This document shows, piece by piece, positions 24,441-32,108 of a stretch of DNA of 43,606 bases (the stretch's first letter is position 1; each line of letters begins with the position of its first letter). Below the pieces are notes generated by a model that saw only the letters and a program-made list of their open reading frames with translations, did no database searches and had not been told where the DNA came from. This DNA comes from an uncultured Eggerthellaceae bacterium. Lineage in GTDB: Bacteria; Actinomycetota; Coriobacteriia; Coriobacteriales; Eggerthellaceae. Where the stretch lies: the NCBI GenBank assembly GCA_949840905.1, contig CATKXW010000020.1, positions 1 through 43,606 of the forward strand, given 5' to 3'. The position numbers were made by a program, and so were the translations under genes.

Positions 24441-24463
24441 ATATCTAGGGCTAGGAGCGGCCT

Positions 24464-25141
24464 GTGTCCGATCTGGACATATTCATCGATGAATCAGGGG
24501 ACGTGGGCTCGAACTCCGAGTTCTATCTGATCACGCTCGCGTTGCACGACCAGGCATATCCTGTTATGCAGCAGGCCTCCAGACTCTCCGAGAGGCTCGC
24601 GCATATAGGGCTTGCGCCGGATATGGCCGTCCACTCTGGGCCGATCGTTCGCAAGGAGGAGGACTGGCACGCTGCCGACCTGACCACTAGGCGAAGGGTG
24701 TTCTTCGCTATGTTCGACTTCGTGCGGCACTGCGGCATCTCGTACAAGACCTTCGCCGTCAGGAAGAGCGAGTGCGCTGACAGGTTCGCGCTGCGCGGCA
24801 GGCTGGCGAACGAGATGGGGATGTTCCTCCGAGACAACTTGTCGTTCTTCCAGGGGTTCGACAAAGTAATCGTCTACTACGACAACGGCCAGGCCCTCGT
24901 CACCGACTTGATCAACACCGTCCTGTGCGCATATCTGTCAAGGGTCGATGTTCGCAAGATTGTTCCGCGCGATTACCGGCTGAGCCAGGCAGCGGACATG
25001 CTGTGCACGATAGAACTAATGGGACAGAAAGCAGACCGGTCCTGCCTCAGTCGGTCCGAGGAGGTCTTCTTCGGGAGCAGGAGATCGCTTGTAAAGAGTT
25101 ACCTCAGGCCGATGGAGAGACTCTCATTTAGAGAAACCTGA
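24464..25141 (+). CDS. DUF3800 domain-containing protein
   Basis: The 225-residue protein begins LDIFIDESGDVGSNSEFYLI, the diagnostic acidic motif (IDESG) of DUF3800, a predicted RNase H-like fold. Further family features are FDKVIVYYDNGQALVTDLI and the late PRDYRLSQAADMLCTIELMG, giving the set of Asp residues expected for a metal-dependent nuclease-like site. GTG 24464 is chosen because AGGAG lies 6 bases upstream. Function is unproven; many such genes sit in defence or mobile contexts. The base composition is slightly lower in GC than its neighbours. No partner gene is adjacent. Confidence 0.85.
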   Translation: MSDLDIFIDESGDVGSNSEFYLITLALHDQAYPVMQQASRLSERLAHIGLAPDMAVHSGPIVRKEEDWHAADLTTRRRVFFAMFDFVRHCGISYKTFAVRKSECADRFALRGRLANEMGMFLRDNLSFFQGFDKVIVYYDNGQALVTDLINTVLCAYLSRVDVRKIVPRDYRLSQAADMLCTIELMGQKADRSCLSRSEEVFFGSRRSLVKSYLRPMERLSFRET

Positions 25142-25287
25142 AACTCGCTCCAGCTTGCTAGACTGCCTTCTTCGAGCGCACCGGAACCCATGACGAGCTG
25201 TTCGGGCGATGCTGATACGCTCGAAGCACATTAGCCGTATTGCAGGCTTCCTTTTCTGGTCAGATCGCGGTTTGCGACAAGCCTGCC

Positions 25288-25923
25288 CTACGCGGGCCTC
25301 ACGGGAATGCGGATGACCGTTCTCAGGCGCTCGGGGACGACCCGCCTCGGATCTGAGAGGTAGACCTCATGGTGGAGGCGCTGCTCGCTTAGATCGAACC
25401 GCATGCCCTCTGACTCGGCGTAGCTTCTCAGCGCGTCGATCGTCGCAGGCTCGTCGTCGTAGGGCCCGATGTGCATGCACTGCACGCAGAGCCCCTCGTC
25501 CACCGTGACCATCTCCGCCTTCGAGAAGTCGGCCTTCTTCTTGCGCGCTGCCTCCTGCACTGCCCAGTCGAACACGCCGGGCGTTACGAACTCGGGCAGC
25601 CGGATGCAGCTCATCCACTCGAGTTCGACCTTGCGCTTCGGGTCCAGATGCTCGATGGGCTCCGGAAAAGTCCAGAAGCCTTCCAGCGGCGGAACGACGT
25701 AGGGCGTATATCCCTCGATGTCGTAACCCGACTTGGGCGACATCTTGATGGTGAAGGAGATGCCGTAGAGCAGCTGGAGGGCACGCTGGTATTCGCCATC
25801 CTCCTCGTTCGGGTCCCCCTTGCCGCGCACTGCCACGTAGGCGATCGGCGGCACCTCTATGAGGGCCGGCTTCTTCGACGGCTGGTAGACGTCCTTGTGC
25901 TCTTTCTTGTAATCAAACGGCAT
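25288..25923 (-). CDS. GyrI-like small-molecule-binding protein
   Basis: The 211-residue protein reads FDYKKEHKDVYQPSKKPALI, then EVPPIAYVAVRGKGDPN, typical of stand-alone GyrI-like (SOUL/BmrR-effector fold) proteins that bind hydrophobic or cationic small molecules. VQCMHIGPYDDEPATIDAL and RLHHEVYLSDPRRV at the end complete the family pattern. I start at ATG 25923, with AAGGAGC in front; longer readings lack a site. It stands alone; 25142-25287 on its downstream side holds nothing recognisable. Confidence 0.85.
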   Translation of the reverse strand: MPFDYKKEHKDVYQPSKKPALIEVPPIAYVAVRGKGDPNEEDGEYQRALQLLYGISFTIKMSPKSGYDIEGYTPYVVPPLEGFWTFPEPIEHLDPKRKVELEWMSCIRLPEFVTPGVFDWAVQEAARKKKADFSKAEMVTVDEGLCVQCMHIGPYDDEPATIDALRSYAESEGMRFDLSEQRLHHEVYLSDPRRVVPERLRTVIRIPVRPA

Positions 25924-26080
25924 GGGGCTCCTTGCTCCTTTGCTAGCGCTTGCTGCTTGCAAGATGGCCGCATACGCTCTGTTTTCCCACAAACGTCATG
26001 ATGAGACTAATCGAAGTTTCTGCTGGGTATTGTAGGCTATAATTTCAGCATAGATTCCCAGTAATACATAAGGAACGCGG

Positions 26081-27091
26081 ATGAGCGCAGCCAGAAGTCA
26101 ACGAGTAAGCTTGATCGCCTTCTGCGCGGTGTGTGTGGCCCTCTATGCTTATGGTGTCGCCTCTGCGCCGCGCATACCGAGCCACATCGAGGGCATCGCC
26201 CTGCCGATTGATTTCATGGTGGGGATACCGCTTGGCTTCTATCTTCTCGTAGTTAGGCCGAGAAGGCTCACGCTGCTCTCGGTCATTCCCGTTATTTGGA
26301 TCGGCTATGCGCTAAGCGTGCTTGCACTCGGATCGCCAAACGCAGGCATCCTACCGGCCCTACTCTCCGCGCTGATCCCCGTGGAGCTCGCCATCGCCGT
26401 GAGGGAGTGCCTGAAAATCACTCGCACCTTCAAAGCTGCCAAGGCGAAGAGCCCCGACCCCATGGTCTGGTTCAGGGAGACGATGTGCTGCCTCGTTCGC
26501 AAGGATACCGCCGCCAACATGACAGCGGCCGAGCTGAGCGTTTGGTACTACGCGCTGCTCTCGTGGCGAAAGAAGCCCTACGCGCTGCCAGGCGAGCGAG
26601 CGTTCGGCTACCATAACGCCGGTGGCTATATGAATATGATGCTCGGACTCGCGCTCGCGTTCCCCGCAGAGATCGTCGCGGTGCACCTCCTGGTGTCACA
26701 GTGGAGCGTTCCGGCCGCTATCGTCATTACGGCACTTTCCGCTTATGCGGCCGTTTGGCTCGTGGGAGACGCGCGTGCTCGCACAATGCGCCCCATCGTG
26801 GTTGGGGAAGGCTCTGTGCGTCTGGAATGCGGCATTCAGATGGAGGCCGTCATCCCCGTCTCCAATATCGAGATGGTTGCGCTTTCGGATTACGAAATCG
26901 GGCATATTGAGGAATCGGACAGGCTCAACTACGGCGTGTTCTATCGTCCGGATGTGTGGTTGGCGATGCGAAGCCCCGTTGAGGTTCGGACGCTTCTGGG
27001 CACGAAGCACGTGCGCGCCATCGGTGTGAGCATTGACGACCCGAAGGCATTCGCCGCCGCGATTCAAGAGGCTGCAGCAAGCGAGAGCTGA
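26081..27091 (+). CDS. Membrane protein of unknown function
   Basis: The 336-residue protein has about six membrane segments: residues 10-28, 42-60, 65-85 and 90-108, then, after a cytoplasmic region with the CCLVRKDTAANMTAAELSVW stretch, a pair at 183-225. The C-terminal 100 residues are soluble and beta-rich (IVVGEGSVRLECGIQMEAVI, EVRTLLGTKHVRAIGVSIDD), reminiscent of the PH-like domains of bacterial membrane proteins. AAGGAACGCGG precedes the ATG, and TATAAT at 26038-26043 is a probable -10. I do not recognise the family. Confidence 0.75.
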   Translation: MSAARSQRVSLIAFCAVCVALYAYGVASAPRIPSHIEGIALPIDFMVGIPLGFYLLVVRPRRLTLLSVIPVIWIGYALSVLALGSPNAGILPALLSALIPVELAIAVRECLKITRTFKAAKAKSPDPMVWFRETMCCLVRKDTAANMTAAELSVWYYALLSWRKKPYALPGERAFGYHNAGGYMNMMLGLALAFPAEIVAVHLLVSQWSVPAAIVITALSAYAAVWLVGDARARTMRPIVVGEGSVRLECGIQMEAVIPVSNIEMVALSDYEIGHIEESDRLNYGVFYRPDVWLAMRSPVEVRTLLGTKHVRAIGVSIDDPKAFAAAIQEAAASES

Positions 27092-27334
27092 TTGACTTTG
27101 CCTGCCGTCAAGTCAACCGATGGTTGACTGCCAAGCCCCTCCGAAAGAGAGCCGCAAAAATCGATTGGCAGAGGGGAGGGCCTGAAGCATCTGCAACAAC
27201 GGCCTCTCTCTTTCGCCATCGCCTCCGCCTTCCTTGCGTTTAAAAGCCCGGAATACTCCACAAGTGCCTACAGCCACCGATTGCAGTCATAAATCATCCC
27301 TATAGACGCCATAAGATTTTGGCCTATGGGATTA

Positions 27335-27374
27335 CTTTCATACTGAATTGGGGATAAAATATCCGTATGAAAGT
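27335..27374 (+). promoter_or_regulatory. AbiE promoter with inverted-repeat operator and probable leaderless start
   Basis: Arms ACTTTCATAC (27334-27343) and GTATGAAAGT (27365-27374) are perfect reverse complements around the -10 TAAAAT (27355-27360); TTACTT (27332-27337) sits 17 bases upstream as a weak -35. The second arm contains the abiEi start codon (27367). Transcription should begin at about 27366-27368, at the ATG itself, and there is no ribosome binding site, so the mRNA is probably leaderless. AbiEi proteins are known to repress their own promoter through inverted repeats. In 27092-27330 I see only a short palindrome (AGTCAACC/GGTTGACT, 27111-27129). Confidence 0.65.
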
Positions 27375-27969
27375 TAGTATTTACACGGAACGGCTCGATA
27401 AGCTGCTCATCGAGGGGGCTGGGATCCTCACGACGTCTGCCGCAATCAGATCAGGGATTCCCAAGGATGCTTTCTACCGCTATGTGCGCAACCACAACCT
27501 TGAGAGGGAGTCCCAAGGGGTGTATATGGCGGAAGACGCCTTCCCGGATGAGTTCGCGCTGCTGCAGACGCGCTTTCCAAAGGCGATCTTCTCGCACGAC
27601 GCCGCGCTGTTTTTGCATGGAATGAGCGAGCGCGAGCCCATTCCGCTGTCGGTCAGCGTGGAATCGGGCTACAACTCGCGAGCGCTCAAACAACAGGGAG
27701 TGCGGATATACTACGTAAAGCCCGAGTGGTATGACCTCGGTGTGTGCAGTGCGGACACACCGGAGGGCAACGCGGTCAAAACTTATGATAAAGAACGCAC
27801 GATCTGCGACATCATCCGCAAGAGAGCCTCCCTCGACGTGGCTGAATTTAACTATGCCGTCAAGTCCTACGTCTCCTCGAAAGACAAGAACCTCGCTCGG
27901 CTGTCGGACTACGCACGGACGATGAACATGGAGTCGCGCGTCTGGGACGCAATGGGGGTGCTTCTATGA
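27367..27969 (+). CDS. abiEi: AbiEi-type antitoxin of a type IV toxin-antitoxin system
   Basis: The 200-residue protein has an N-terminal winged helix (ILTTSAAIRSGIPKDAFYRY, then LERESQGVYMAEDAFPDEFA) and the AbiEi-type C-terminal domain (FPKAIFSHDAALFLHGMSER, TYDKERTICDIIRKRASLDV, and LSDYARTMNMESRVWDAM at the end). It neutralises the nucleotidyltransferase toxin without binding it and represses the operon. It overlaps abiEii by ATGA. The start coincides with the palindromic operator. Confidence 0.92.
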   Translation: MKVSIYTERLDKLLIEGAGILTTSAAIRSGIPKDAFYRYVRNHNLERESQGVYMAEDAFPDEFALLQTRFPKAIFSHDAALFLHGMSEREPIPLSVSVESGYNSRALKQQGVRIYYVKPEWYDLGVCSADTPEGNAVKTYDKERTICDIIRKRASLDVAEFNYAVKSYVSSKDKNLARLSDYARTMNMESRVWDAMGVLL

Positions 27970-28814
27970 TCGACAATCCCAGGAAGGTAAAGGATCTCAT
28001 CAAGAATCTCGCCAAGGGCGACAGCGGCAAGGCGCAGCTCCTGCAGCGTCGCTATGCTATGGAGCGCTTTCTTGAACGTGTGGCGGAATCGGGCTACAGG
28101 CAGAATCTCGCTCTTAAGGGCGGCATGCTCGTTACCTCGATGCTCGATATCGGCCAGCGCATGACAAGGGACACCGACGTCACCATGCTGAATAAAGCGC
28201 TGAACACCGAAAGCGCGGTCGAAATGGCGAGAGAAATCGCCTCCATTCCTCTGGAAGACGGCATGACGTTCGACATAGAGGAGGCCTACGAAATCATGGA
28301 GGATTCCGAGTACGGCGGTGTCCGCATTGAGATGACCGCACGAATGGGCCGCACTTCCATCCCCATGAAACTCGACATCTCAACAGGAGATGCACTCACT
28401 CCCTCTGCTGTCAGCTACACCTACCGGCTCATGCTTGAGAAGCGTGACATCAACATCCTCGCGTACAACGTGGAGACCGTGCTCGCCGAGAAAATCGAGA
28501 CCATGCTCGTACGATCCGCCCTCAACACGCGCATGAGGGGCTTCTACGATATGTGGGCGCTCTCGAACATGGGAGTCGACATCGATTACAGCACGCTTGC
28601 ACAAGCAATTCGCGCGACAATCGCCACGAGGGGCCACGGTGCGGATCTGGCCGAACATGGACGCATTATCGCCGCCCTTGAGGCGAGTGATGCCATGGCG
28701 AAGAATTGGGAGAGGTATCGTGCGAAGAGTGACTTTGCCTCCGGCCTGTCGTGGCTGGATGTTCTCGATGCAGCACGGCGCCTCTGCAAGAGAGCGGAAG
28801 ACTCCGAAGAATGA
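27966..28814 (+). CDS. abiEii: AbiEii-type nucleotidyltransferase toxin
   Basis: The 282-residue protein belongs to the DNA polymerase beta-like nucleotidyltransferases. NLALKGGMLVTSMLDIGQRM, then TRDTDVTM, supplies the GG element and the DxD metal ligands, MKLDISTGDAL the third acidic strand, and YNVETVLAEKIETMLVRSAL the motif with the catalytic Lys seen in AbiEii enzymes. Known members stall growth by modifying tRNA ends with pyrimidines and can protect against phage. All key residues look intact, so the pair is probably functional. Confidence 0.92.
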   Translation: MIDNPRKVKDLIKNLAKGDSGKAQLLQRRYAMERFLERVAESGYRQNLALKGGMLVTSMLDIGQRMTRDTDVTMLNKALNTESAVEMAREIASIPLEDGMTFDIEEAYEIMEDSEYGGVRIEMTARMGRTSIPMKLDISTGDALTPSAVSYTYRLMLEKRDINILAYNVETVLAEKIETMLVRSALNTRMRGFYDMWALSNMGVDIDYSTLAQAIRATIATRGHGADLAEHGRIIAALEASDAMAKNWERYRAKSDFASGLSWLDVLDAARRLCKRAEDSEE

Positions 28815-28816
28815 GG

Positions 28817-28846
28817 CCTTGGCTCCCGGGCGTTCCCGAGCCAAGG
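28817..28846 (+). terminator. Hairpin after abiEii
   Basis: CCTTGGCTC (28817-28825) pairs with GAGCCAAGG (28838-28846), followed by a short TTT. A plausible terminator for the AbiE operon, though the T tract is weak. Confidence 0.55.
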
Positions 28847-28914
28847 TTTCTGAGTAAATACCCCCAATTATTTGAAAGAGCCAGCGCAGCAAAGCACCGA
28901 ATTCCACCTTTGAA

Positions 28915-28963
28915 GCACAGGGGACAGTTCTGCGCGTTCCATATTGGAGCGCCCCATACCTCG
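28915..28963 (+). repeat. REP family B copy
   Basis: GCACAGGGGACAGTTCTGCG is followed by TTCCATATTGGAGCGCCCC and CATACCTCG. The same order of elements occurs at 35980-36060, and the first 22 or so bases occur inverted at 29558-29580. A second repeat family, unlike family A. Confidence 0.7.
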
Positions 28964-29048
28964 CATCATCAACAACGCGGGGGCATATTAGTGTCACAAA
29001 TCGAAATCATGACTGTATGATCTGAGCTGCAAGCTTTAACTTTTGTAG

Positions 29049-29524
29049 GTGATCATCTTGTCTCTTCAGCAAATTGCTTTCTTGGTACCTCCTGAGCTTG
29101 ATCTTGGCCTAGCAACTGGCGAGCTCATTCGTTATGGTGGCGTTGTGCGCAATCAAGCAGGCGAGATCGTTGCGCACCTTGAAGAGGTGGATATCTCACT
29201 TGGCGATGCTGTTAGTGAAGCTGTTAGCAAAGCAGTTGCAGTTGTCCGCGACAACAAGGGCAAGGCAATTATCGTTGGGGTTACCGTCGCTGGCACGGCT
29301 GCCTAAGTTTCATATGAACGCATGGTAAATGCCAAATCGAATCAGCGGGACGGCTCCAAGAAATAAAGGATCAGCATTTTCAGGCCATTTCCAATGGCGT
29401 CCTGGATGAGACTGTTGTCGATGAAGCTATTGCCGTCATCGATGCTGCTAATTCCACTTGCGCGGAAGGAGCAGCGAGATTTCTCTATCGCAAAGCGTCC
29501 TCAATTCTCTCTTCTCAGCAATAG
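29049..29524 (+). pseudogene. Frameshifted gene of unknown function
   Basis: The first part (GTG 29049, or TTG 29058 with GTAGGTGAT in front) reads LSLQQIAFLVPPELDLGLAT, IRYGGVVRNQAGEIVAHLEE and KGKAIIVGVTVAGTAA, then stops at 29304-29306. A second frame from about 29318 reads QEIKDQHFQAISNGVLDETV, VDEAIAVIDAANSTCAEGAA and ends ILSSQQ at TAG 29522-29524. Together they look like one protein of about 150 residues broken by a frameshift or short deletion near 29310-29350. I do not recognise the family. Inverted copies of REP family B flank it. Confidence 0.6.
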
Positions 29525-29538
29525 AGAATTGAGGACGC
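29495..29538. terminator. 16-bp hairpin at the end of the broken gene
   Basis: GCGTCCTCAATTCTCT (29495-29510) pairs exactly with AGAGAATTGAGGACGC (29523-29538) around a 12-base loop. It spans the last codons and the stop. There is no T tract; it may be a terminator or part of a repeat element. Confidence 0.45.
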
Positions 29539-29557
29539 CGCTAAAAGAGCGACGGTA

Positions 29558-29580
29558 ACACACAGAACTGTCCCCTATGT
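29558..29580 (-). repeat. REP family B copy, inverted
   Basis: On the reverse strand this reads ACATAGGGGACAGTTCTGTG, close to the copies at 28915 and 36000. From here to 29945 I find no convincing gene; one short frame (QPDLCETIPPVVESSATAVM, about 29614-29705) may be debris, and TACAAT (29898-29903) is a possible -10 for the next gene. Confidence 0.65.
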
Positions 29581-29945
29581 TTCTCCGCTCGCCCCACGTA
29601 TACCCCCGGCGAGCAGCCGGACCTCTGCGAGACGATCCCACCTGTGGTCGAGTCGAGCGCGACGGCCGTGATGGAGCGAGCGTGGAGTCGAGGCCGATTG
29701 AGGTAGCATGATTCGTGGTGAGCCCCTCTCATGTGTGGCAACCTGGGAAGAATTGCCGGTTGTATCGACGCGACCATTATCAGCCCAAAGACCCACGGTC
29801 AGATAAGAAGACGGTGTGAAGCAGGGGCTCACCATGTTCTGCTCATATCGTCTTTTCCGCTCGCACCCAGGGAAACGCAACAGAAACAACGACGTCCTAC
29901 AATAGGCGGCGCAAAGTAAAGCATGGACACGGGACAGGGTAGCTG

Positions 29946-30554
29946 ATGGAATCGGAGCGAAAGAGGGAAGGCATACGCCTGGTTGTCGCTGAGGATCGCC
30001 CCTTCATCCGTCCCCTCCTCACGGCGGGGGACCAGCCGGAGGAAGGCTACGTCGTCATAACGACCGCGCGCACGGGAGAAGGCGCGCTTGAGATCGCCCG
30101 CGAGCTCGCGCCTGACTGTCTGGTGATCGACGCCTCCCTACCCGACACGGCCCGGGTGCTTCGCGTAGCAGAGAGGCGGCCGATCTGCGCCCTGGTCGTC
30201 GTACGCTCCCCATCAGCCTCCTCCGCCGCTGGCAAACAGGGCTCGCTTGTGGAGCTCGCCCGCCAAGGAGCGATCGTCTACAGCAGCCCCGCGCCCGCCA
30301 GCCAAGACCTCATCTACGCCATCGAGGCTGCCTGCGGCTGCTTCAAACGCGAGCGCGCGCTCCACAAACGCATCCAGCAGCTGGAAGAACGCATGGAGAC
30401 GCTTCGCCTCACCGACCGAGCGAAGTCGCTTCTCATGCAGCAGGGCCTCACCGAGGAGGAGGCCTTCTCCCTCCTCCAGAAGACCGCGATGAACACGCGC
30501 CGACCCCTGCGAGCCGTGGCGGAGGCCATCATCCTGACTCCGCCACGGCCGTAG
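29946..30554 (+). CDS. ANTAR-domain response regulator
   Basis: The 202-residue protein has an N-terminal receiver-like domain (about 10-125; probable phospho-acceptor Asp in CLVIDASLPD), a coiled linker (ALHKRIQQLEERMETLRLTD) and a C-terminal ANTAR RNA-binding domain (RAKSLLMQQGLTEEEAFSLL, NTRRPLRAVAEAII). Proteins of this layout (EutV, NasT, AmiR) prevent transcription termination by binding paired RNA hairpins in leaders; EutV does so for ethanolamine genes. The receiver lacks an obvious acidic pair at its start (VVAEDRPF has one E/D pair), so phosphorylation is likely but not certain. It converges on the P-II gene, 63 bases away. No cognate histidine kinase is adjacent. Confidence 0.88.
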   Translation: MESERKREGIRLVVAEDRPFIRPLLTAGDQPEEGYVVITTARTGEGALEIARELAPDCLVIDASLPDTARVLRVAERRPICALVVVRSPSASSAAGKQGSLVELARQGAIVYSSPAPASQDLIYAIEAACGCFKRERALHKRIQQLEERMETLRLTDRAKSLLMQQGLTEEEAFSLLQKTAMNTRRPLRAVAEAIILTPPRP

Positions 30555-30617
30555 GGCCGGCCACTGCCCGGCCCCTCTCCGGCCGCCCGTCCCCGCACGA
30601 CCCTGCCGGGACAGGGT

Positions 30618-30959
30618 TTACAGAGCCTCGTCGCCCCGCTCGTTCGTGCGGATCCTCACCGCATCCTGAATGTTCTTGACGAACACCTTCCCATCCCCGA
30701 AGGTTGCGTTTCCCATATCGGCAACCGCCTCGTCGATGATCGCATCGACGAGCTCGTCGCGCACCACCGTGCGCACCGACACCTTCGGCAGCATATTTAC
30801 CCCCCGGTCGTCATCGCGGGTGTACACCTGGCGAAACCCCTGCTGGTGCCCGTACCCGAAGCCCTGACTCACGAAGATTCCGCTCTTCGAGTGAGCCAGC
30901 AGTATCCGCTTGACTCGCTCCAGCTTATCGCCGTTCACGATGAACTCTATCTCCTTCAT
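30618..30959 (-). CDS. P-II family nitrogen regulator with atypical T-loop
   Basis: The 113-residue protein has the P-II fold: MKEIEFIVNGDKLERVKRIL, FVSQGFGYG, LPKVSVRTVVRDELVDAIID, FGDGKVFVKNIQDAVRIRTN. ATP/2-oxoglutarate-site features (GDGKVFV, VRIRT) are kept. The T-loop reads QVYTRDDDRGVNML: Tyr46 is present, but residue 51, the uridylylation Tyr of GlnB/GlnK, is Asp. It cannot be controlled by classic uridylylation. ATG 30959 follows GAAAGGATCTGCCC. It is last in the operon with permease, PLP enzyme and kinase, so it probably regulates that pathway or its transporter by nitrogen state. Confidence 0.88.
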   Translation of the reverse strand: MKEIEFIVNGDKLERVKRILLAHSKSGIFVSQGFGYGHQQGFRQVYTRDDDRGVNMLPKVSVRTVVRDELVDAIIDEAVADMGNATFGDGKVFVKNIQDAVRIRTNERGDEAL

Positions 30960-31005
30960 GGGCAGATCCTTTCCATTCTCGCGTTTGACCGAACGCCATC
31001 CGACG

Positions 31006-32004
31006 CTACCCGAAGAGCTTGAGGTAACGATCCACCAGCTCCATCGTGCCATCCATGTAGCCGTCCATGTAGCCCTGCACGGGCGTGGAGTCCTGATGAC
31101 TGCCCATCCACGCCAGCATCTGGATGCGGCGTTGCAGGATGAACGTGTCGATCTCGGAGAAATCGGTGTCGGTGAACGGGAGTACCTTGCGATAGCCGTC
31201 AAGCCACGCGTTCACGAGATCGGGCACGTCTTCGCGCTCCTCGATGAAAGTGAGTGCCCCAGCCAAGTCGTGCAGATGCCAGCCGAAGCCGAAGTCGTCG
31301 AAGTCGATCACCTTGATCTGGTCTCCCTCGACGATGATGTTCGTGTCGCGCAGGTCCGCATGGATCACGCCGTAGTTCTGGTCGTTCTTGCCATACCGCT
31401 CAAGCCGTCGCTTGATGATGGCACAGCACTGGGCGATCTTCGCCTCCTGCTCGCTGGTCAGCTCAGGGTAGTCGCGCCAGTTGCCCCAGAGGCCCTCCTC
31501 CCCGATCATGTTCTCGTAATCCCAGTGGGCGCGCTTGATGTCCTTCGTGCCGTTCCAGATCTCAGTTTGGCGGTGAAGGTAGGCCGTCGTCTCGCCCAGC
31601 GTGCGGAAATGGCCGGGGGCCGCCTCGGGGGAGTTGTCGTTCTCCAGCGTCGCGCCCGACAGGAACTCCGTGGCCATGCAATAGTACACCGCCCCATCGG
31701 CCTCAACCATCTGGATATACGACCCGTCGCTCGCTGCAAGGGGATTCGCCACCTTCAGCGGCGTATAGTCGTTGATCTGACGTAGCCAGTCGATCTCGCT
31801 CTGGTATTCCTCGAGGGTGTGGTAGCCGGGACGGCCCACACGCAGCACGCACAGGCTCTCGCCGGTCTGCAGGTCGTAGATCAGGTAGGTCGCGTTTTCC
31901 GAGAAGGCCAGCAGCTTCGCCTCGGATCGCTCAAAGGGGTAGCGTTTCGCCGCCGTGCGCGCCACCTCTAGAAATAGTTCGGGATTCTCGAAGTTGTTTG
32001 CCAT
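31006..32004 (-). CDS. APH-family small-molecule kinase (amino-alcohol/hydroxylysine kinase-like)
   Basis: The 332-residue kinase has an aminoglycoside phosphotransferase fold: nucleotide Lys region around SLCVLRVGRPGYH (residues 50-62), hinge CMATEFLSG, catalytic loop YGVIHADLRDTN (His215, Asp217, Asn222) and metal Asp in KVIDFDDFGFG (234-237). This fold covers choline, ethanolamine, homoserine and hydroxylysine kinases as well as antibiotic kinases. Encoded next to a phospho-lyase-type PLP enzyme and an ethanolamine-type permease, it most likely phosphorylates an imported amino alcohol. A role in antibiotic resistance is unlikely from context. ATG 32004 (MANNFENPELF) is the natural start; the longer reading upstream is not conserved-looking. 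Confidence 0.82.
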   Translation of the reverse strand: MANNFENPELFLEVARTAAKRYPFERSEAKLLAFSENATYLIYDLQTGESLCVLRVGRPGYHTLEEYQSEIDWLRQINDYTPLKVANPLAASDGSYIQMVEADGAVYYCMATEFLSGATLENDNSPEAAPGHFRTLGETTAYLHRQTEIWNGTKDIKRAHWDYENMIGEEGLWGNWRDYPELTSEQEAKIAQCCAIIKRRLERYGKNDQNYGVIHADLRDTNIIVEGDQIKVIDFDDFGFGWHLHDLAGALTFIEEREDVPDLVNAWLDGYRKVLPFTDTDFSEIDTFILQRRIQMLAWMGSHQDSTPVQGYMDGYMDGTMELVDRYLKLFG

Positions 32005-32108
32005 CGAGACCGACTCCTCTCTCTTCCTTATCGTGCTTTCAATGGATTGCCGATGCCACGGCGGGGCTGACCGCCTCCGACAGCCGCAAGCGACGGGCCG
32101 AGCGAGGA

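Noticed and set aside
25142-25287. Possible gene between DUF3800 and the GyrI-like gene
   Set aside because: No frame with protein-like composition or ribosome binding site.
31006-32004. APH-fold kinase as an antibiotic-resistance gene
   Set aside because: Neighbouring phospho-lyase and permease and the HADLRDTN loop fit amino-alcohol/hydroxylysine kinases better.
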